A stretch of 64,000 nt of DNA, from assembly GCA_001939145.1 (NCBI GenBank), contig LSRX01000714.1:73950-137949 (forward strand). Reading direction: 5' to 3'. The position numbers and the translations under genes are program-made. This DNA is from Symbiodinium microadriaticum. Taxonomy: Eukaryota > Sar > Dinophyceae > Suessiales > Symbiodiniaceae. Under the pieces are notes generated by a model. It ran no database searches, was not told where the DNA came from, and was given only the letters and a program-made list of their open reading frames with translations. Shown one piece after another: positions 33,100-43,449 of the stretch. Every line of letters begins with the position of its first letter. Position 1 is the first letter of the stretch.

Positions 33100-34103
33100 T
33101 CACAATTTCGGCGTCTGGTCCCAAAGGAGATGTTTGATGGCATCTTTAACAGCTCGATTCGCGCGATGCAGGTCTCGCACTCTCAGGTCGCTGACTCTCT
33201 TCTGCAACTGGTTGCACTCAAAAGCCAAATCAGGTCTATTCTGAACAGCCAACCACTGAAGACTACCACCCAAAGTCACGCAAGTCTCTCCGTCTCGGAT
33301 CACGACCTTGATTTCTTTACCACAGTAGCAAACTCCAGCCTCTTCCTTGGCGACTTGATTCCAGGCAAAAGGGAACGGCTTGTGAAGCTTCTCAGCCGCT
33401 TCGATCCCGGCACTGCTCCCGTCATGACATATCATCACAACATCGACATGAACCATCACCTGGCGCGAAGTCTACCTTGATAGTCACGTAGAAAGAACAG
33501 TGCAGGATCCACATGGGAGTTGCAGAACCCAAGCTCGGCCTCCAGAATCCTCGATAACTCGTTATACCAGGCTCTTGGAGCGTCGGGACGCCCGTATACT
33601 GGCTTCATGAAGACCTTTGAGTCCTTGCTTCGGCTGCCGCATGAACATATCGGGCTTGCTATCCAACGGAGCCCCCGGAAGAAAGGCATTGGAGATATCC
33701 CCGATAAGCCAATCTTTAGGCCAACCATAACTCGTGACGAGATGAAGAAATATCATCGTCGAAACTCTCTCTCTATGGTAGGGCGGCTATCGACTTGGAC
33801 TTGCCCGGACTTGCTGTCGGGACACAGGTGTCCCTGGAGACACAGTCTTGCCTTGGCCTTCACGGGTAAGTCGTTGTCAAAAGGATCCTTCAGACCAGCA
33901 TTCTTATTCCTGAACACATATCGGCTGGGCAAGACTCCATCGGGTCGCTCGGCTTCGACTCTACTTTCCTCCAATGACAACACCTCACAGCTGTTGTAGT
34001 CTAGCCATGACTGCCACTCCTTGTCCTCAGCGGCCCTGTAGAGCTCCCTCTCTTCAGAGGGAATCAGATCGAAAGGAATTTCCTTCTCCTTCAAGCGTTT
34101 CAA
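33100..34103 (-). pseudogene. copia reverse transcriptase, frameshifted
   Basis: Four segments in alternating frames build one reverse transcriptase. Segment 34103-33753 has KEWQSWLDYNSCEVLSLEES and KARLCLQGHL. Segment 33756 to about 33640 has WLIGDISNAFLPGAPL, with the first catalytic Asp. Segment 33640-33456 has KPVYGRPDAPRAWYNEL. Segment 33459-33100 has VHVDVVMICHDGS, where the polymerase motif should be xVDD, then LGGSLQWLAVQNRPDLAFE. Thus the second Asp of the catalytic pair reads Val (GTT). At least three frameshifts plus this change make it non-functional. Confidence 0.9.
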
Positions 34104-34286
34104 CTTGTTCTTCGCTGAGTTTTCTCACCGCCATGAAAGGTAGCATGGACTTCCTGAGAGGGCCCTGGAGTCTTACGCCTTTTCACATGATGAGGAACGT
34201 CGTCGAGGTAGGTTTCTTTTCGAGTCCTGCTTTGAAACACCGTGATCAGAATTCCAGCTGGACCGTTTGGAATAAACTGATGATGA

Positions 34287-37200
34287 TCAGCCAGATCCCC
34301 CCCACTTAACCTCATTCTCAAGCTGATGCCACTTCCCTGAGATGTATCCCCATGTGGTCCTCCATGGAAATCTATCAGCTTGATATCGAGGTTCAGGTCC
34401 CCGAAAAGCCCACGCTTTGTGACTGACAAGCACAGGATTGCTCCTACTGTCCACATGCCATCCGATATGAGCTTTCAAGCGGTGGTACTCTGAAGGAAGA
34501 CCCTCACTCGAATCATCATCGATATCCATGTCTTCACTCACATCTTGGGCGAGGGGCTCTTGCTCAACGTGTTGTGGTTCACTCTCGGGATCCGCTTGGC
34601 CAGGGAGGTCTTCATAGGTGGCCTCTTTGGGAATCTTCTTGAAAAGAGCCAAGGCCTTCTGGAGTTCAGGATCCCCATAATGCTGCTCATCTCCTATGGC
34701 TTCCTTAAGGTGTTCACCAGCCACCAAGAAACACCTGCCACCACATGTCACCCAGGCATTGCGGTCCTGAATTCCCACAACATAGCCAGGACCTACCCAT
34801 TTACTCTGACTCGCCCGCTTCTTGCTGTTCTCGGCTCTCCAAAAGAAGACAAGCTGACCTATCTTCGGAATGGGGAGCCGCCGGGTCCTGTTATGGGCAG
34901 TGCGTAGCAGCATCTGACGCGCCTGGCTCTTGACAAACTCAAGCGTAGCATGATACCTGAATCTCATCCGGACGGCAACACTTCCTGGATCTCCCACTGA
35001 AGGATGATACGAAGTAGGATTCCACTCTGAATGAAGCTCTCCGAAGACTCGAGGCTCCCGTCCGAACACCAAAGCAACTGGTGACCAGCCATGTTCACGG
35101 ACCAATGAGCTCTTAGCCCAAGCAACTTCACGAGCCATTTTACGCCTATCGTCTCTACCTTTAACTTGAGTGTGACGAATGGTCTTGTGAAGCATGTCTT
35201 TGATGGTCTGGTTGTGCCTGTCAACCTTCCCTGCTTGCCAATGTGCTGTCCCAGCAATTGAACTTAGAGCGGTGCCCGCGTTCCCAACATCAATCCAGAA
35301 ATCCCGTCCTTGAAAACCACCCTCAAGGTCCGTAGTGGCACGCAAAGGTGGACCGGCCCACTTCATCCACCCTCTGTCGAAGGCGCGATAAAGTTCTGCT
35401 GGAGAGTGGTCTCTAAGCAATTCGATCACATGGTACGATGTGGCTCGGTCGATGACCGAAAGAGACCAATGGCTTTCTCTCGCCGCATCGTGAACACATA
35501 TGCAGTCCAGCTGAACTTCATCACCAAACGTGATCTGCAATGGAGGGATACTGGACACCCTGTGAGTGCTGGGCCGATGCGCATGAGCACAAGTAGAGCA
35601 TCTTAACCAACTAACCGCCTCCACGACTTCCTGTTTCGCGCCACCTAACTTGAGAAATCTTGCAGATCTGTCTGGGACGTGGGACGGATGTCCTAAATTA
35701 CAATGCGCCTTTATCAGTCCGTGCTTGACGGACTCCTGAAGATGTCGTCCAGGCGGCACCTCGAAGCAAATGCCGTTACTCGACGAACCAGATCGCACCG
35801 CTTGTCGCGGAGGGGCCAGCTGCTCCACAGCCACATCACCTGACGACGTCGAGGAGCGGGGATTAGGCTCCTCCAAGACAGGAATCATCTCTTCATCGTC
35901 GTCGTCATGTCCCTCTGTCTCCTCTCCCTCTGGCGCAAACACTGCACTCCACTTCTCAAGCGAACGCATGACCATCTTTTCACTCCACCTGAGATCAGTG
36001 ATGGACCTGTCTCCAGAGTGCACACGATTCCGGATGCGTGCGGCCAGACTGCGAAGCAGCCTTCGGATCCGACCAGGATCACTTTCCTTCAGATCTAGAA
36101 TAAAACCCTTGCACACCGCAAGTCCGAAGTCGCGCTTCCTTTGTTCAGCTGGAACGCGAGGATCCAATCGCGCTTGTCCGTTTTGCCGTTGAGCTCTGCT
36201 CTTCTCAATCTGATGGTAAATGTTGCTAGGACTCACGGCCCAAATACTGTTTCGACAATCCTGTTCTCTCAAACCCCATCCATGCACACATTGCACCTCA
36301 TGGTGCCGAAGCATGTTATCGGCAAGTGATTTCACACCCCAATGTTCTCCAAACGGCATTTCGGCCATAGCATGATCACCACGCTTCAGCTGACGATCAA
36401 AAACATCTTGGATGAAGCTCACAACTCGATTCTGTCTCTCTCTCCATCTCCGTTCTCGTCTCTGAGCTTGTGACATGTTTCGATGCATAGCATAGACTGG
36501 TGGCCGAAACGGCCATTGCATCAGACGATCCCGACCATCTTCGTCACTCAGGTCACCTCTAACATCAATGGGGTCATGCACGCTAAGTCCCCATCGGGAG
36601 AAATTCGAAGACATCTGTGCACTATCTTCAAATTTCTCAAGAACATCGGGTCGCTTCTGATTGCCAAAAGGCACCGCCTGAAGGGCGGCACCCGCCATTG
36701 CAACAGTGCTGATAAAAATCCCTGCTGCCACTGCCCTTGTGTTCCCAAGGAGCCTCTTGACGGTACCCTGCGTCATGTAGGCCCTACGAGCATTACCCTC
36801 CTTGATCCTACGCCGAATGGTACCGGCATCCAAGGTTTCCTTGGTACCGACTGTCTCCGCAGTCGATTCCGGGGCATTCACAGCTGTTGAACTCACTTGC
36901 TCACCGGTGGATCCACCCTGGACGCTGCGGCCTTCTCCTTTCTCATCTTCGTGATCTCCTCGAGCTCGTCCGCGGTGAGGTTCCGTATTGAACTTGCGAT
37001 CCCCGGCCCCCTCGTCCGCCGATGAAATCTCTTCCACCGGTGTCGGTCCTGCGCGGACCCATGATCCGTCGGAGGATGTTGCTAGTCCATCCTTCACCGT
37101 CGGATACCCGGCCTTGTTCTTTCGCCTCCCGGGGAGTATTCTCTCGGGCTTGGGCGTTCTCACATCCTTCTGGTCCTTGACGCAGATGGGAGTCGGTGGA

Positions 37201-37895
37201 AACGGCATCCGGAACTGCTTGTCGATCTTCTTGAGGACGGCGATTGCCTCTTGCACCGGTTGATCTCCATACGTCATCGGAAGAGTCACCCTGCAGGAGG
37301 GGAATCGTCTGCAGCCCCAAAACTCTTCTTTGCTGGGTCGATTCGTTCTGGTTATCATTGGTATTCCACATTCCTCGCACACTGGGAACGGACTCGTGGT
37401 GTCCGGCATGTACTGGTCCAACGATTCCAATGGCCGTCCATCGGCCGATCGAGATCGGTCACCACTCGCGAGGAGTACAGCTCCTTGAGACTCTCCAAGT
37501 CCAGCTTCTTCCAGTTGGGAGGCAACACTGACATGCGCTTCTTTGGCTTCAGAACCGCATACAACTCCCGAAGCCGGTCCACCGTATGCTGCTGGAGCTC
37601 CACCACCGGCACCTTGCTCCAGCAAGCCACTGCTTGCACATACTCCTCCTTGCGTTTCGGAGCAACCACCTGTGTCGGCATCATGGTTGCTGAAGGCTAC
37701 CTCAGCACTGAGCGTGCTCGCTGATCGATCGAAGTCTTGCTGCGGAGTGTCGCATTCACGATCTGTGTCATCTCTTCTTTCTTGCGGCTCTCGGTATGAA
37801 GATGACATCAGTGTGTCGTGACTATTGAGCGCTCCGAGGTCCTGGAAGCCGTTCGTCTCCCAAGAGGAAAACGAAGTCTCGGCAACGCTCTCCAT
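34287..37895 (-). CDS. copia Pol segment: C4 zinc finger and integrase (1202 codons)
   Basis: The longest frame of the window, ATG at 37895. Residues 173-201 form a C4 zinc finger (Cys173, Cys176, Cys195, Cys201; CEECGIPM then FWGCRRFPSC) of the kind found at the C-terminus of type IA topoisomerases. Residues about 386-408 are a hydrophobic stretch (AVAAGIFISTVAMAGAALQ). An HHCC-type integrase zinc region follows (AHCNLGHPS then LRCSTCAH, about residues 740-780). The core integrase has Asp797 (LDCICVHD), Asp856 (ATTDLEGGF) and, 35 residues on, Asp892 in KVDRHNQT, where a Glu is expected. A chromatin-like C-terminal part (WVGPGYVVGIQDRNAWV) follows. The intact length suggests little time since insertion, but the Glu-to-Asp change probably abolishes activity. 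Confidence 0.92.
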   Translation of the reverse strand: MESVAETSFSSWETNGFQDLGALNSHDTLMSSSYREPQERRDDTDRECDTPQQDFDRSASTLSAEVAFSNHDADTGGCSETQGGVCASSGLLEQGAGGGAPAAYGGPASGVVCGSEAKEAHVSVASQLEEAGLGESQGAVLLASGDRSRSADGRPLESLDQYMPDTTSPFPVCEECGIPMITRTNRPSKEEFWGCRRFPSCRVTLPMTYGDQPVQEAIAVLKKIDKQFRMPFPPTPICVKDQKDVRTPKPERILPGRRKNKAGYPTVKDGLATSSDGSWVRAGPTPVEEISSADEGAGDRKFNTEPHRGRARGDHEDEKGEGRSVQGGSTGEQVSSTAVNAPESTAETVGTKETLDAGTIRRRIKEGNARRAYMTQGTVKRLLGNTRAVAAGIFISTVAMAGAALQAVPFGNQKRPDVLEKFEDSAQMSSNFSRWGLSVHDPIDVRGDLSDEDGRDRLMQWPFRPPVYAMHRNMSQAQRRERRWRERQNRVVSFIQDVFDRQLKRGDHAMAEMPFGEHWGVKSLADNMLRHHEVQCVHGWGLREQDCRNSIWAVSPSNIYHQIEKSRAQRQNGQARLDPRVPAEQRKRDFGLAVCKGFILDLKESDPGRIRRLLRSLAARIRNRVHSGDRSITDLRWSEKMVMRSLEKWSAVFAPEGEETEGHDDDDEEMIPVLEEPNPRSSTSSGDVAVEQLAPPRQAVRSGSSSNGICFEVPPGRHLQESVKHGLIKAHCNLGHPSHVPDRSARFLKLGGAKQEVVEAVSWLRCSTCAHAHRPSTHRVSSIPPLQITFGDEVQLDCICVHDAARESHWSLSVIDRATSYHVIELLRDHSPAELYRAFDRGWMKWAGPPLRATTDLEGGFQGRDFWIDVGNAGTALSSIAGTAHWQAGKVDRHNQTIKDMLHKTIRHTQVKGRDDRRKMAREVAWAKSSLVREHGWSPVALVFGREPRVFGELHSEWNPTSYHPSVGDPGSVAVRMRFRYHATLEFVKSQARQMLLRTAHNRTRRLPIPKIGQLVFFWRAENSKKRASQSKWVGPGYVVGIQDRNAWVTCGGRCFLVAGEHLKEAIGDEQHYGDPELQKALALFKKIPKEATYEDLPGQADPESEPQHVEQEPLAQDVSEDMDIDDDSSEGLPSEYHRLKAHIGWHVDSRSNPVLVSHKAWAFRGPEPRYQADRFPWRTTWGYISGKWHQLENEVKWGGSG

Positions 37896-38110
37896 GTTGA
37901 CGTGTCGACCTGTTCAGCATCACGAACTTTGTACACCGTGAGGCACCACCTTTCTCCAGTCCACTCATGTGTTGTGTGCGGGATATGAGGACTGAACTCA
38001 AAAGGTTTCTCGCGGGCGTCCACCAGCCGGCCTGGAATCCAGTTCCCACTGCTGTCCTGTTTCCACACTGTACCGGGTCGATCACTCGGTTCATTGTCGC
38101 CTAAAGCTAA

Positions 38111-39283
38111 CTAAAGCTGTCCTTGTCGAAAGTCACCAAAGGTGACCGTCGTGGAGTTGGCCTGCTTGTCGTTGTGTACATCCCTATGCACCTCTGTAGC
38201 AACATCACGATGTAATGTAAACGAGCTCCAGTTCATGTCTGTCCTCGTCCTCATAAACATGTTGACGTACTTTACCATGCGCTGGAACTTCACTGTCCTT
38301 CTAGTCACTCCAACACGATTACCATGAGCATAAAGTCCGACTGTCCACGGCACATTGCTGGGTCCTGGGCCGTCGTTGATTTGCCGATGTCGCTGTCTGC
38401 GTGCTTCATAGGAGAAGTCACGGACATCAATGAACCGTTTAGCGATCATCTCACACTCCCGTATCGCCTGCGATGTCGCTCTCCGAGGTCCACGCCGTGC
38501 TCCTCCAGCTTCGGCGTCGTCCTCGCCGTGGGTCATCATCACATCCTGGAGGGCGTACTGTTCAAACGGAGAGATGACCCCTTCCTCCCCGTCACCCACA
38601 AGCGCTTGATCGGGCCACATACATCTTCTCCTTGAGGGCTCGACGTTGATGTCGAATCCACACAAACCAGCGCTGGTCTCCCTGAGAGGAACATGTGTAC
38701 CCAACTGCCCAAGTTGAATTCTGCCCTCCGCTAGGTCCAAGACGACTCCGAGCTTCTTCAGGGCCGCCTTGCTGATCAAGAGGGGGACATCCTGCTGAAC
38801 CACACTGACTCGGAGGTGAGCCCATCTTCGAGCACATGGAATAGTCACAGGGATAATGACACTATATGTGGACATCACCCTCGGTCCCGCTCCAAACTGG
38901 AAAGGCCTAGCTTCCTCGACCACAAAAGTGTCCTCCTGAAGGCGATGCAGGTGCTTCATGTGACGCTGCATCCACTTCTCTCCAGCTACTGTCCTGGCGC
39001 AACAAGTGTCGGTGAGGGCCAAAGTGAACCTGTTCATCTCGAGAGGCTTTCCGCTAGGTATGTCACCAACCCACACCTCTTCATGAAGCAAAGGATCGCC
39101 CTCCTTGCGCTCGTCGGCGGTCGCTGCCATGTAGACATCGCTCGGCTGAGGGCCGAGGAGCTCATCCTGATCATTTTCGGAATCCGTGAGCTCTGCCTCT
39201 ACGACGGCTAAGACTCTCTTATCCTTGGGCTTGTTCTGGCGATTGTACGGGCATTCTGGATCGCTGTGCCAATGACCGAACAC
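38111..39283 (-). pseudogene. copia Gag C-terminus and aspartic protease (390 codons)
   Basis: The frame opens in the second half of a Gag zinc knuckle (FGHWHSDPECPYN; the first CxxC half, CSACKSHG, is in the frame leading into it near 39305). An acidic linker follows, then ALTDTCCARTVAGEKW, the copia-type aspartic protease active site with DTCC in place of the usual DTG/DSG. DLAEGRIQLGQLGTHVPL (about residues 200-218) fits the second protease strand pair. After the frame ends at 38111, overlapping short frames (37808-38094) bridge to the 1202-codon segment, so at least one frameshift lies there. Confidence 0.8.
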
Positions 39284-40492
39284 TGTTTTACCATGCGATT
39301 TGCATGCTGAGCACGCATCTCTCGAATCCGTTTGTCGCGATCCTGCTGTGATTCAGTCTTCGCAAACCCTCTGGCTCGTTCAATTTGTGATCGCTTTCTA
39401 GCTGCTTGGGTAAGGAGAACCTCCAACTCTCCCTCGAGGCTTGCAGGATCATCATCGGCCTCTTCCACCGTGTCTTTCTCCTGGTCATCCACGCGCTTTC
39501 ATCGGTTGTGGCATGAACCTGACGAGGCGTCTGGTTGGCTCGAGGCTTCCACTGACGATTCCCTGGGGGTGTATGCCTCGAAGTGAAGCCGTCCTCCTCC
39601 TTGTTGACTGTCGGCACGATTGCGAGGAGTGCGCGCCTGAGCTTGACGTAGTCATACTCGCCCCCGGCCGCGGCGACGACGTATGCACGATTTAATCCTT
39701 CGCCCTTGGCTCCCACCTCTTCAAGTCTCTTCAGGTGAGTTCTGAACTCCATGTCCTATGCAAGGTACTCCATCCCAGGAGCCCGCTTGAACCCTTTGTA
39801 GAATTCAGTCAATGTAGTGAAGGTACGTACATACTCAAGAGGTTCCAATTCTTGCCAGAGATGCTTGAGGAGTCTTTCGACTCCATCCGGATGCTTGATG
39901 TACGAGAGGTCGAGGGATTCCGTGGCCATCCATGCCTGGCCCGACAATCGCTCCATAAGCTTTTGTGCCCTGTACGATGCATCAATGCCCGTGCTGGCTT
40001 CAAACAACCGAACCCTGCGTTGATATTCTCTCATGGGCGTGTCCCCGCTAAACTCCGGCACGTGATCCTTGCCGGTCTTGGGCACATCCTTCCTGGTCGT
40101 GCCGCTGCCGAGGTCGCTGTCGCGAGGGTCCTGCTCATCAGTCCCTTCTGGTTCTTGATCATCTGTACTCGCTGGTAGCTCGCTATCATCCTGTGGTGGT
40201 CGCTGCTGGTTTCCTGCTCAACCGGACCAAGAGTCACCCCAGTTGTCCCTACTCCAACCCGGCGCCCCTGATCGCTCCCAAGTGCCCGTCCACCCGGAGC
40301 CACCACTAGGCCAAACATTGCTACTCCAAGAAGTGCCTGGCCATGAATGCTGCTGAGCATTACCTGACCCTTCATGCCAATGCCATCCCTGCCAAGCCCT
40401 TGCCAAGCATCATTGCCAGAACCATCTGGCGCTGTCGCACCATCCGAAGGTGCTTCTGCTGTAGCTGCTGAGCTCTGCTGCACTGAAGCCAT
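39208..40492 (-). pseudogene. copia Gag, frameshifted
   Basis: The start is probably ATG 40492, eight bases beyond the primer site (MASVQQSSAATAEAP). A Trp/Gly/Ser-rich N-terminal stretch follows in the next frame (40406-40218: WSSNVWPSGGSGWTGTWERS). The structured Gag core lies at 40085-39756 (DHVPEFSGDTPMREYQRRVR and LWQELEPLEYVRTFTTLTEF), is cut by an in-frame TAG at 39756-39758 (YLA, stop, DMEFRTHL) and continues to about 39490. A charged helical part (39492-39288, MDDQEKDTVEEADDDPASLE) leads to the zinc knuckle. Gag packages the element RNA into virus-like particles. Confidence 0.85.
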
Positions 40493-40500
40493 GCTTCCCT

Positions 40501-40514
40501 GCTCCGTGCGACCA
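40501..40514 (-). other. Primer-binding site of the copia element
   Basis: One base inside the 5' LTR, the minus strand reads TGGTCGCACGGAGC, which begins with TGG and so can pair with a tRNA 3' end ...CGACCA. The tRNA species cannot be named from the window. Confidence 0.7.
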
Positions 40515-40515
40515 A

Positions 40516-40704
40516 TGCAAATCACTGACTGCAGAACGGCCGGCACATGCTTGCAAAGTTTGAACGCATCTTTTGCTGGCTAACCGAGAGCCGCGTGTGG
40601 CTGCGACATGTTGACATGTCATGCGTCTGTACAAGCAGTCCTAACAAAATGCAACGTGTTCACCGACATGTGACAGGTCAGGCCCTTACTGCACAACTTT
40701 CACA
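40516..40704 (-). repeat. 5' LTR of the copia element
   Basis: 189 bp, TGCAAATCAC to TTTCACA on the plus strand, with five differences from the other LTR. It should carry the element promoter; no TATA box was identified. Confidence 0.93.
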
Positions 40705-40709
40705 CAGAC
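40705..40709. repeat. Target-site duplication, right copy (CAGAC)
   Basis: Matches 32279-32283. Confidence 0.92.
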
Positions 40710-41199
40710 AGCGTTGCAAAAGCCTCGTCCAGGATGGGCTTGATCTCCTGCTCATTCGCCTGCCGGATAATTATGGAAGCCACGGCCTTGCTTCTACTAC
40801 CGTGTCCAAGCAGCGCTAGAAATCCAAGAACCCGCTCGAGCCCCTCTCGCGCTCTCTCCATCCTCCAAATCCAGGTCATGCGGGATCATCTTGTCCGTCA
40901 CGCTGGACTGCAGGTCGGGAGAGCTTAACGGCTGAGCATCTGAGAAGGGCTCAAGTGATATCTTCGAAGCCACTTCTAGCTCACTGCGCCTCCGGACATT
41001 CCATCTGGCAGAGGTGCTCCTTCCATCCCTCAGAAGAGGTGCTGCCACGACCAGCTCTCGCTACCGAGCCCGAGGCCGCGGCTGCAAAGGCCCGCCGGCT
41101 CTTGACTGCAACGAGCACCAATAGCAGCAGCACCACAACTAGAACCTCGGGACTTGCCGAACTCTCGCAATCTGGTTGGGGATACTTTGCGAATCCCAT
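40706..41199 (-). pseudogene. Host gene interrupted by the copia element
   Basis: From ATG 40861 the minus strand reads MERAREGLERVLGFLALLGH, then a helix containing IIIRQANEQEIKPILDEA, and ends FATLS exactly at the copia insertion. Inside the LTR a stop follows within two codons. On the far side of the element (32278 downward) the frame resumes with GHLMSVMKTLW and stops near 32230. Upstream, a frame from ATG 41199 encodes a single membrane span (VLVVVLLLLVLVAV) followed by a basic and Ala-rich tail; another frame (about 40990-40860) reads SLEPFSDAQPLSSPDLQS. These may be earlier exons of one membrane protein gene. The family is unknown. Confidence 0.5.
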
Positions 41200-41229
41200 T
41201 AGAGATCACCAGCCACATCCAGCTTCTGT

Positions 41230-43240
41230 CAACTTGTCAGACGTTTTGTCCGTCTAAGACTAGCTCCACCCACCTCTCGCTCTCTTACGCCCTGCAACTG
41301 CTTCAAAAGTATCCTCATGCAGAGTATCGGAAAACAAAGTCGACAGGTGCCCCCAGAATTCAAGCAAGGCGCCAAAAGTGCCGGGGTCAGAGACTGAGCA
41401 CCTCGCCGCAGGGTCAGGCAACCAGCAATAGCGGATAGCCCTTCCCTGAAGCTCGGCCTGCGAGCTGACCCTGGGAAGAAAGCTGTACGAGACGCTGTCT
41501 CAGGTGGCCCTCGCTGTCCTTGGCAACGGCATTTCATGCGAATACAGCACAGATGTCAGCTGTCCGAGATGAATCGCAACAAAGCTAGCAACAACCGAGG
41601 GCATGGCTACGTAGTACTTCTGATTGAAGCCAGTTTCCACCACTTTCTGCGGTGGAGATGAAAGCACAAGCTGAACCAAGTCTTGCAGGGTAGGTGAAAC
41701 ACAGACCCTCACGGTCTTCGAGTAAATGCTTTGATTTCTGCACGATTATCCCGTGCCTGGACGATGTTGCCAAGCTCCTGCCTGGAATGCTACTGGCTCC
41801 GTCAGTCGGTGCACCAGTATAGTAGCCTGCAAACCTGATACACTACACGTCTGGGGGCTGAACCCGAATTTGACGCCAGAAGACGGGTCCTGATGGACAC
41901 ATGCCCAGAAAGGTTGCAAAGGTGTGTCTGGAGAGAATGACTGTTCGGAAAGCGGCACCACAACTGTAGCCAGTTAAAATGCACATGTTGAAATTCGCGA
42001 ACGGCACAAAGAGTTAGAGGATACTTCGCCAATTTCCCACCCATTTTCCCCAACAATTTCTCCAACCGCATACCGCTTCATCCCCCGCACCCCCGGATCA
42101 CCAAAGTTTCTCAATGAGCATGCCAAGGCCGTATTTTCAACAAGGCAAACACTGCCCCCACGCGTCCAATTCTTCAGTTCCCAAATTTCAACGAGCATGA
42201 CAACACAGTAACACAGCCCTCACCCCAAAAATCGCACCATCTTCCCCTTAAAAACTCAACAGGTTTTGCCACCTTCTTCGCCAGCCCTTTCAGAACTACA
42301 CCCCAAGAGCATTGCTCCACAACCTTTTCATCAAAACCGGCCACTCCCCCAGCAGATTTGTTGATCTACAGCCTAGCCCGGATTTACCACCCGAAGATAG
42401 GCAATGTCCGCCTCATGGAATATGCTACCTCCCGGACTCCACGCTAGGATTAAATTCTATCATAAGATCTCAACCCAATACTGTATCATTTTCCGAGGAA
42501 GCGACTCAAAGAGTTAACACCTGAATACATTAGCAGGGAAATTGTATTGCACCAACCTGAGCACATACAAAATGCGAGCGAACACCATTCTAAAACAATG
42601 TACAGCCTGAAGAGAAACGAAATAGATTATAATCTTCAAGTTACCGAGTTGCGGATGTCAAAACAGGTGTATTTCAATAGTTTTTTGAGGAAGATTGTGA
42701 CAACATTTGGCAAGACACTCAAATCCTAGAAAACAAAAGTAAAGAAGTTCGGGATCGAATAAATCAATTCTCAAAGATTATTGCGCTCGTTGAAACTATT
42801 TGTAGCTCAGAATGCAATAATGATACTAAGCACTTAGAAGAAAAACCTAACCACGCAAAGAACTGGAACAAAGTAAGCAGTCAGGAGATTCAAGCAGAGT
42901 ATTATCATCTCATCATTCTAAAATTAAAGTGATACTCAGCTGCTGTTCCCAACAAAGTAGTACCATGATGTAAAGATAATTGCTTATGAATCATGTCTAC
43001 ATTACAACTATAACATGAAGGAGACTCCAAGAAGCTAACGCGAATGCTTAACATTGAACCCCAAACGCTGGCTGAAATTCTACAAGACCTCCTTTGCGTC
43101 TAGTTTGGACTATGGCATCATGCGTAAAGCGTAGAAACTTTACCTAGGTAGATACGGGCATTGGGAATAAGATAGTTTCCTAAGGTTGTATTTTATCTGC
43201 TTGGGGTGGTGCCAATAGTCGGTAGCCCGCTGTCTCCCGC
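41230..43240. other. No recognisable gene; AT-rich toward 43 kb
   Basis: Short overlapping frames only. From about 41960 the base composition becomes A/C-rich and then AT-rich (42540-43180), with no frame over 75 codons. Confidence 0.5.
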
Positions 43241-43242
43241 CC

Positions 43243-43443
43243 TCACTCGCCCAGCGTGTCCGTGACCAACTTCTGGTAGCCGCTCACCGTCTGAGCCATG
43301 TCCCTCATGGCCTTTCTGGACGTTAGATTTGCAGGTGGATCTCGCAAGTGAACTCCAGCCTCGGACTTGCCGAGTGGGTTTCTTGGCGGCGGAATCTTCA
43401 AGTTGAAGTCGACGCCTTTGCCCATGCCCTGGCACGAGGTCAC
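43243..43443 (-). CDS. Probable C-terminal exon, hypothetical protein
   Basis: The minus strand reads NLKIPPPRNPLGKSEAGVHL, then TSRKAMRDMAQTVSGYQKLV, and ends TDTLGE at a stop at 43243-43245. Its composition (a Pro-rich linker, then an amphipathic helix) is more protein-like than its overlapping alternative frame. The upstream exon was not identified and the true exon start is uncertain. Family unknown. Confidence 0.4.
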   Translation of the reverse strand: MTSCQGMGKGVDFNLKIPPPRNPLGKSEAGVHLRDPPANLTSRKAMRDMAQTVSGYQKLVTDTLGE

Positions 43444-43449
43444 ATCCTC

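Larger units (their letters stand above)
32284..40704 (-). mobile_element. Complete Ty1/copia LTR retrotransposon, 8421 bp, inactive
   Basis: Reading on the minus strand, the element has a 5' LTR (40704-40516), primer-binding site, gag, aspartic protease, integrase, reverse transcriptase, RNase H and 3' LTR (32472-32284). Integrase before reverse transcriptase defines the copia order. The LTRs begin TG and end CA on the plus strand, are 189 bp each, and differ at 5 positions (about 97.4% identical), so insertion is fairly recent. A 5-bp duplication CAGAC flanks it. Coding is broken by several frameshifts and in-frame stops, and key integrase and reverse transcriptase residues are altered, so this copy should not move on its own. 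The insertion lies inside a minus-strand frame (see 40706-41199). Confidence 0.95.
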
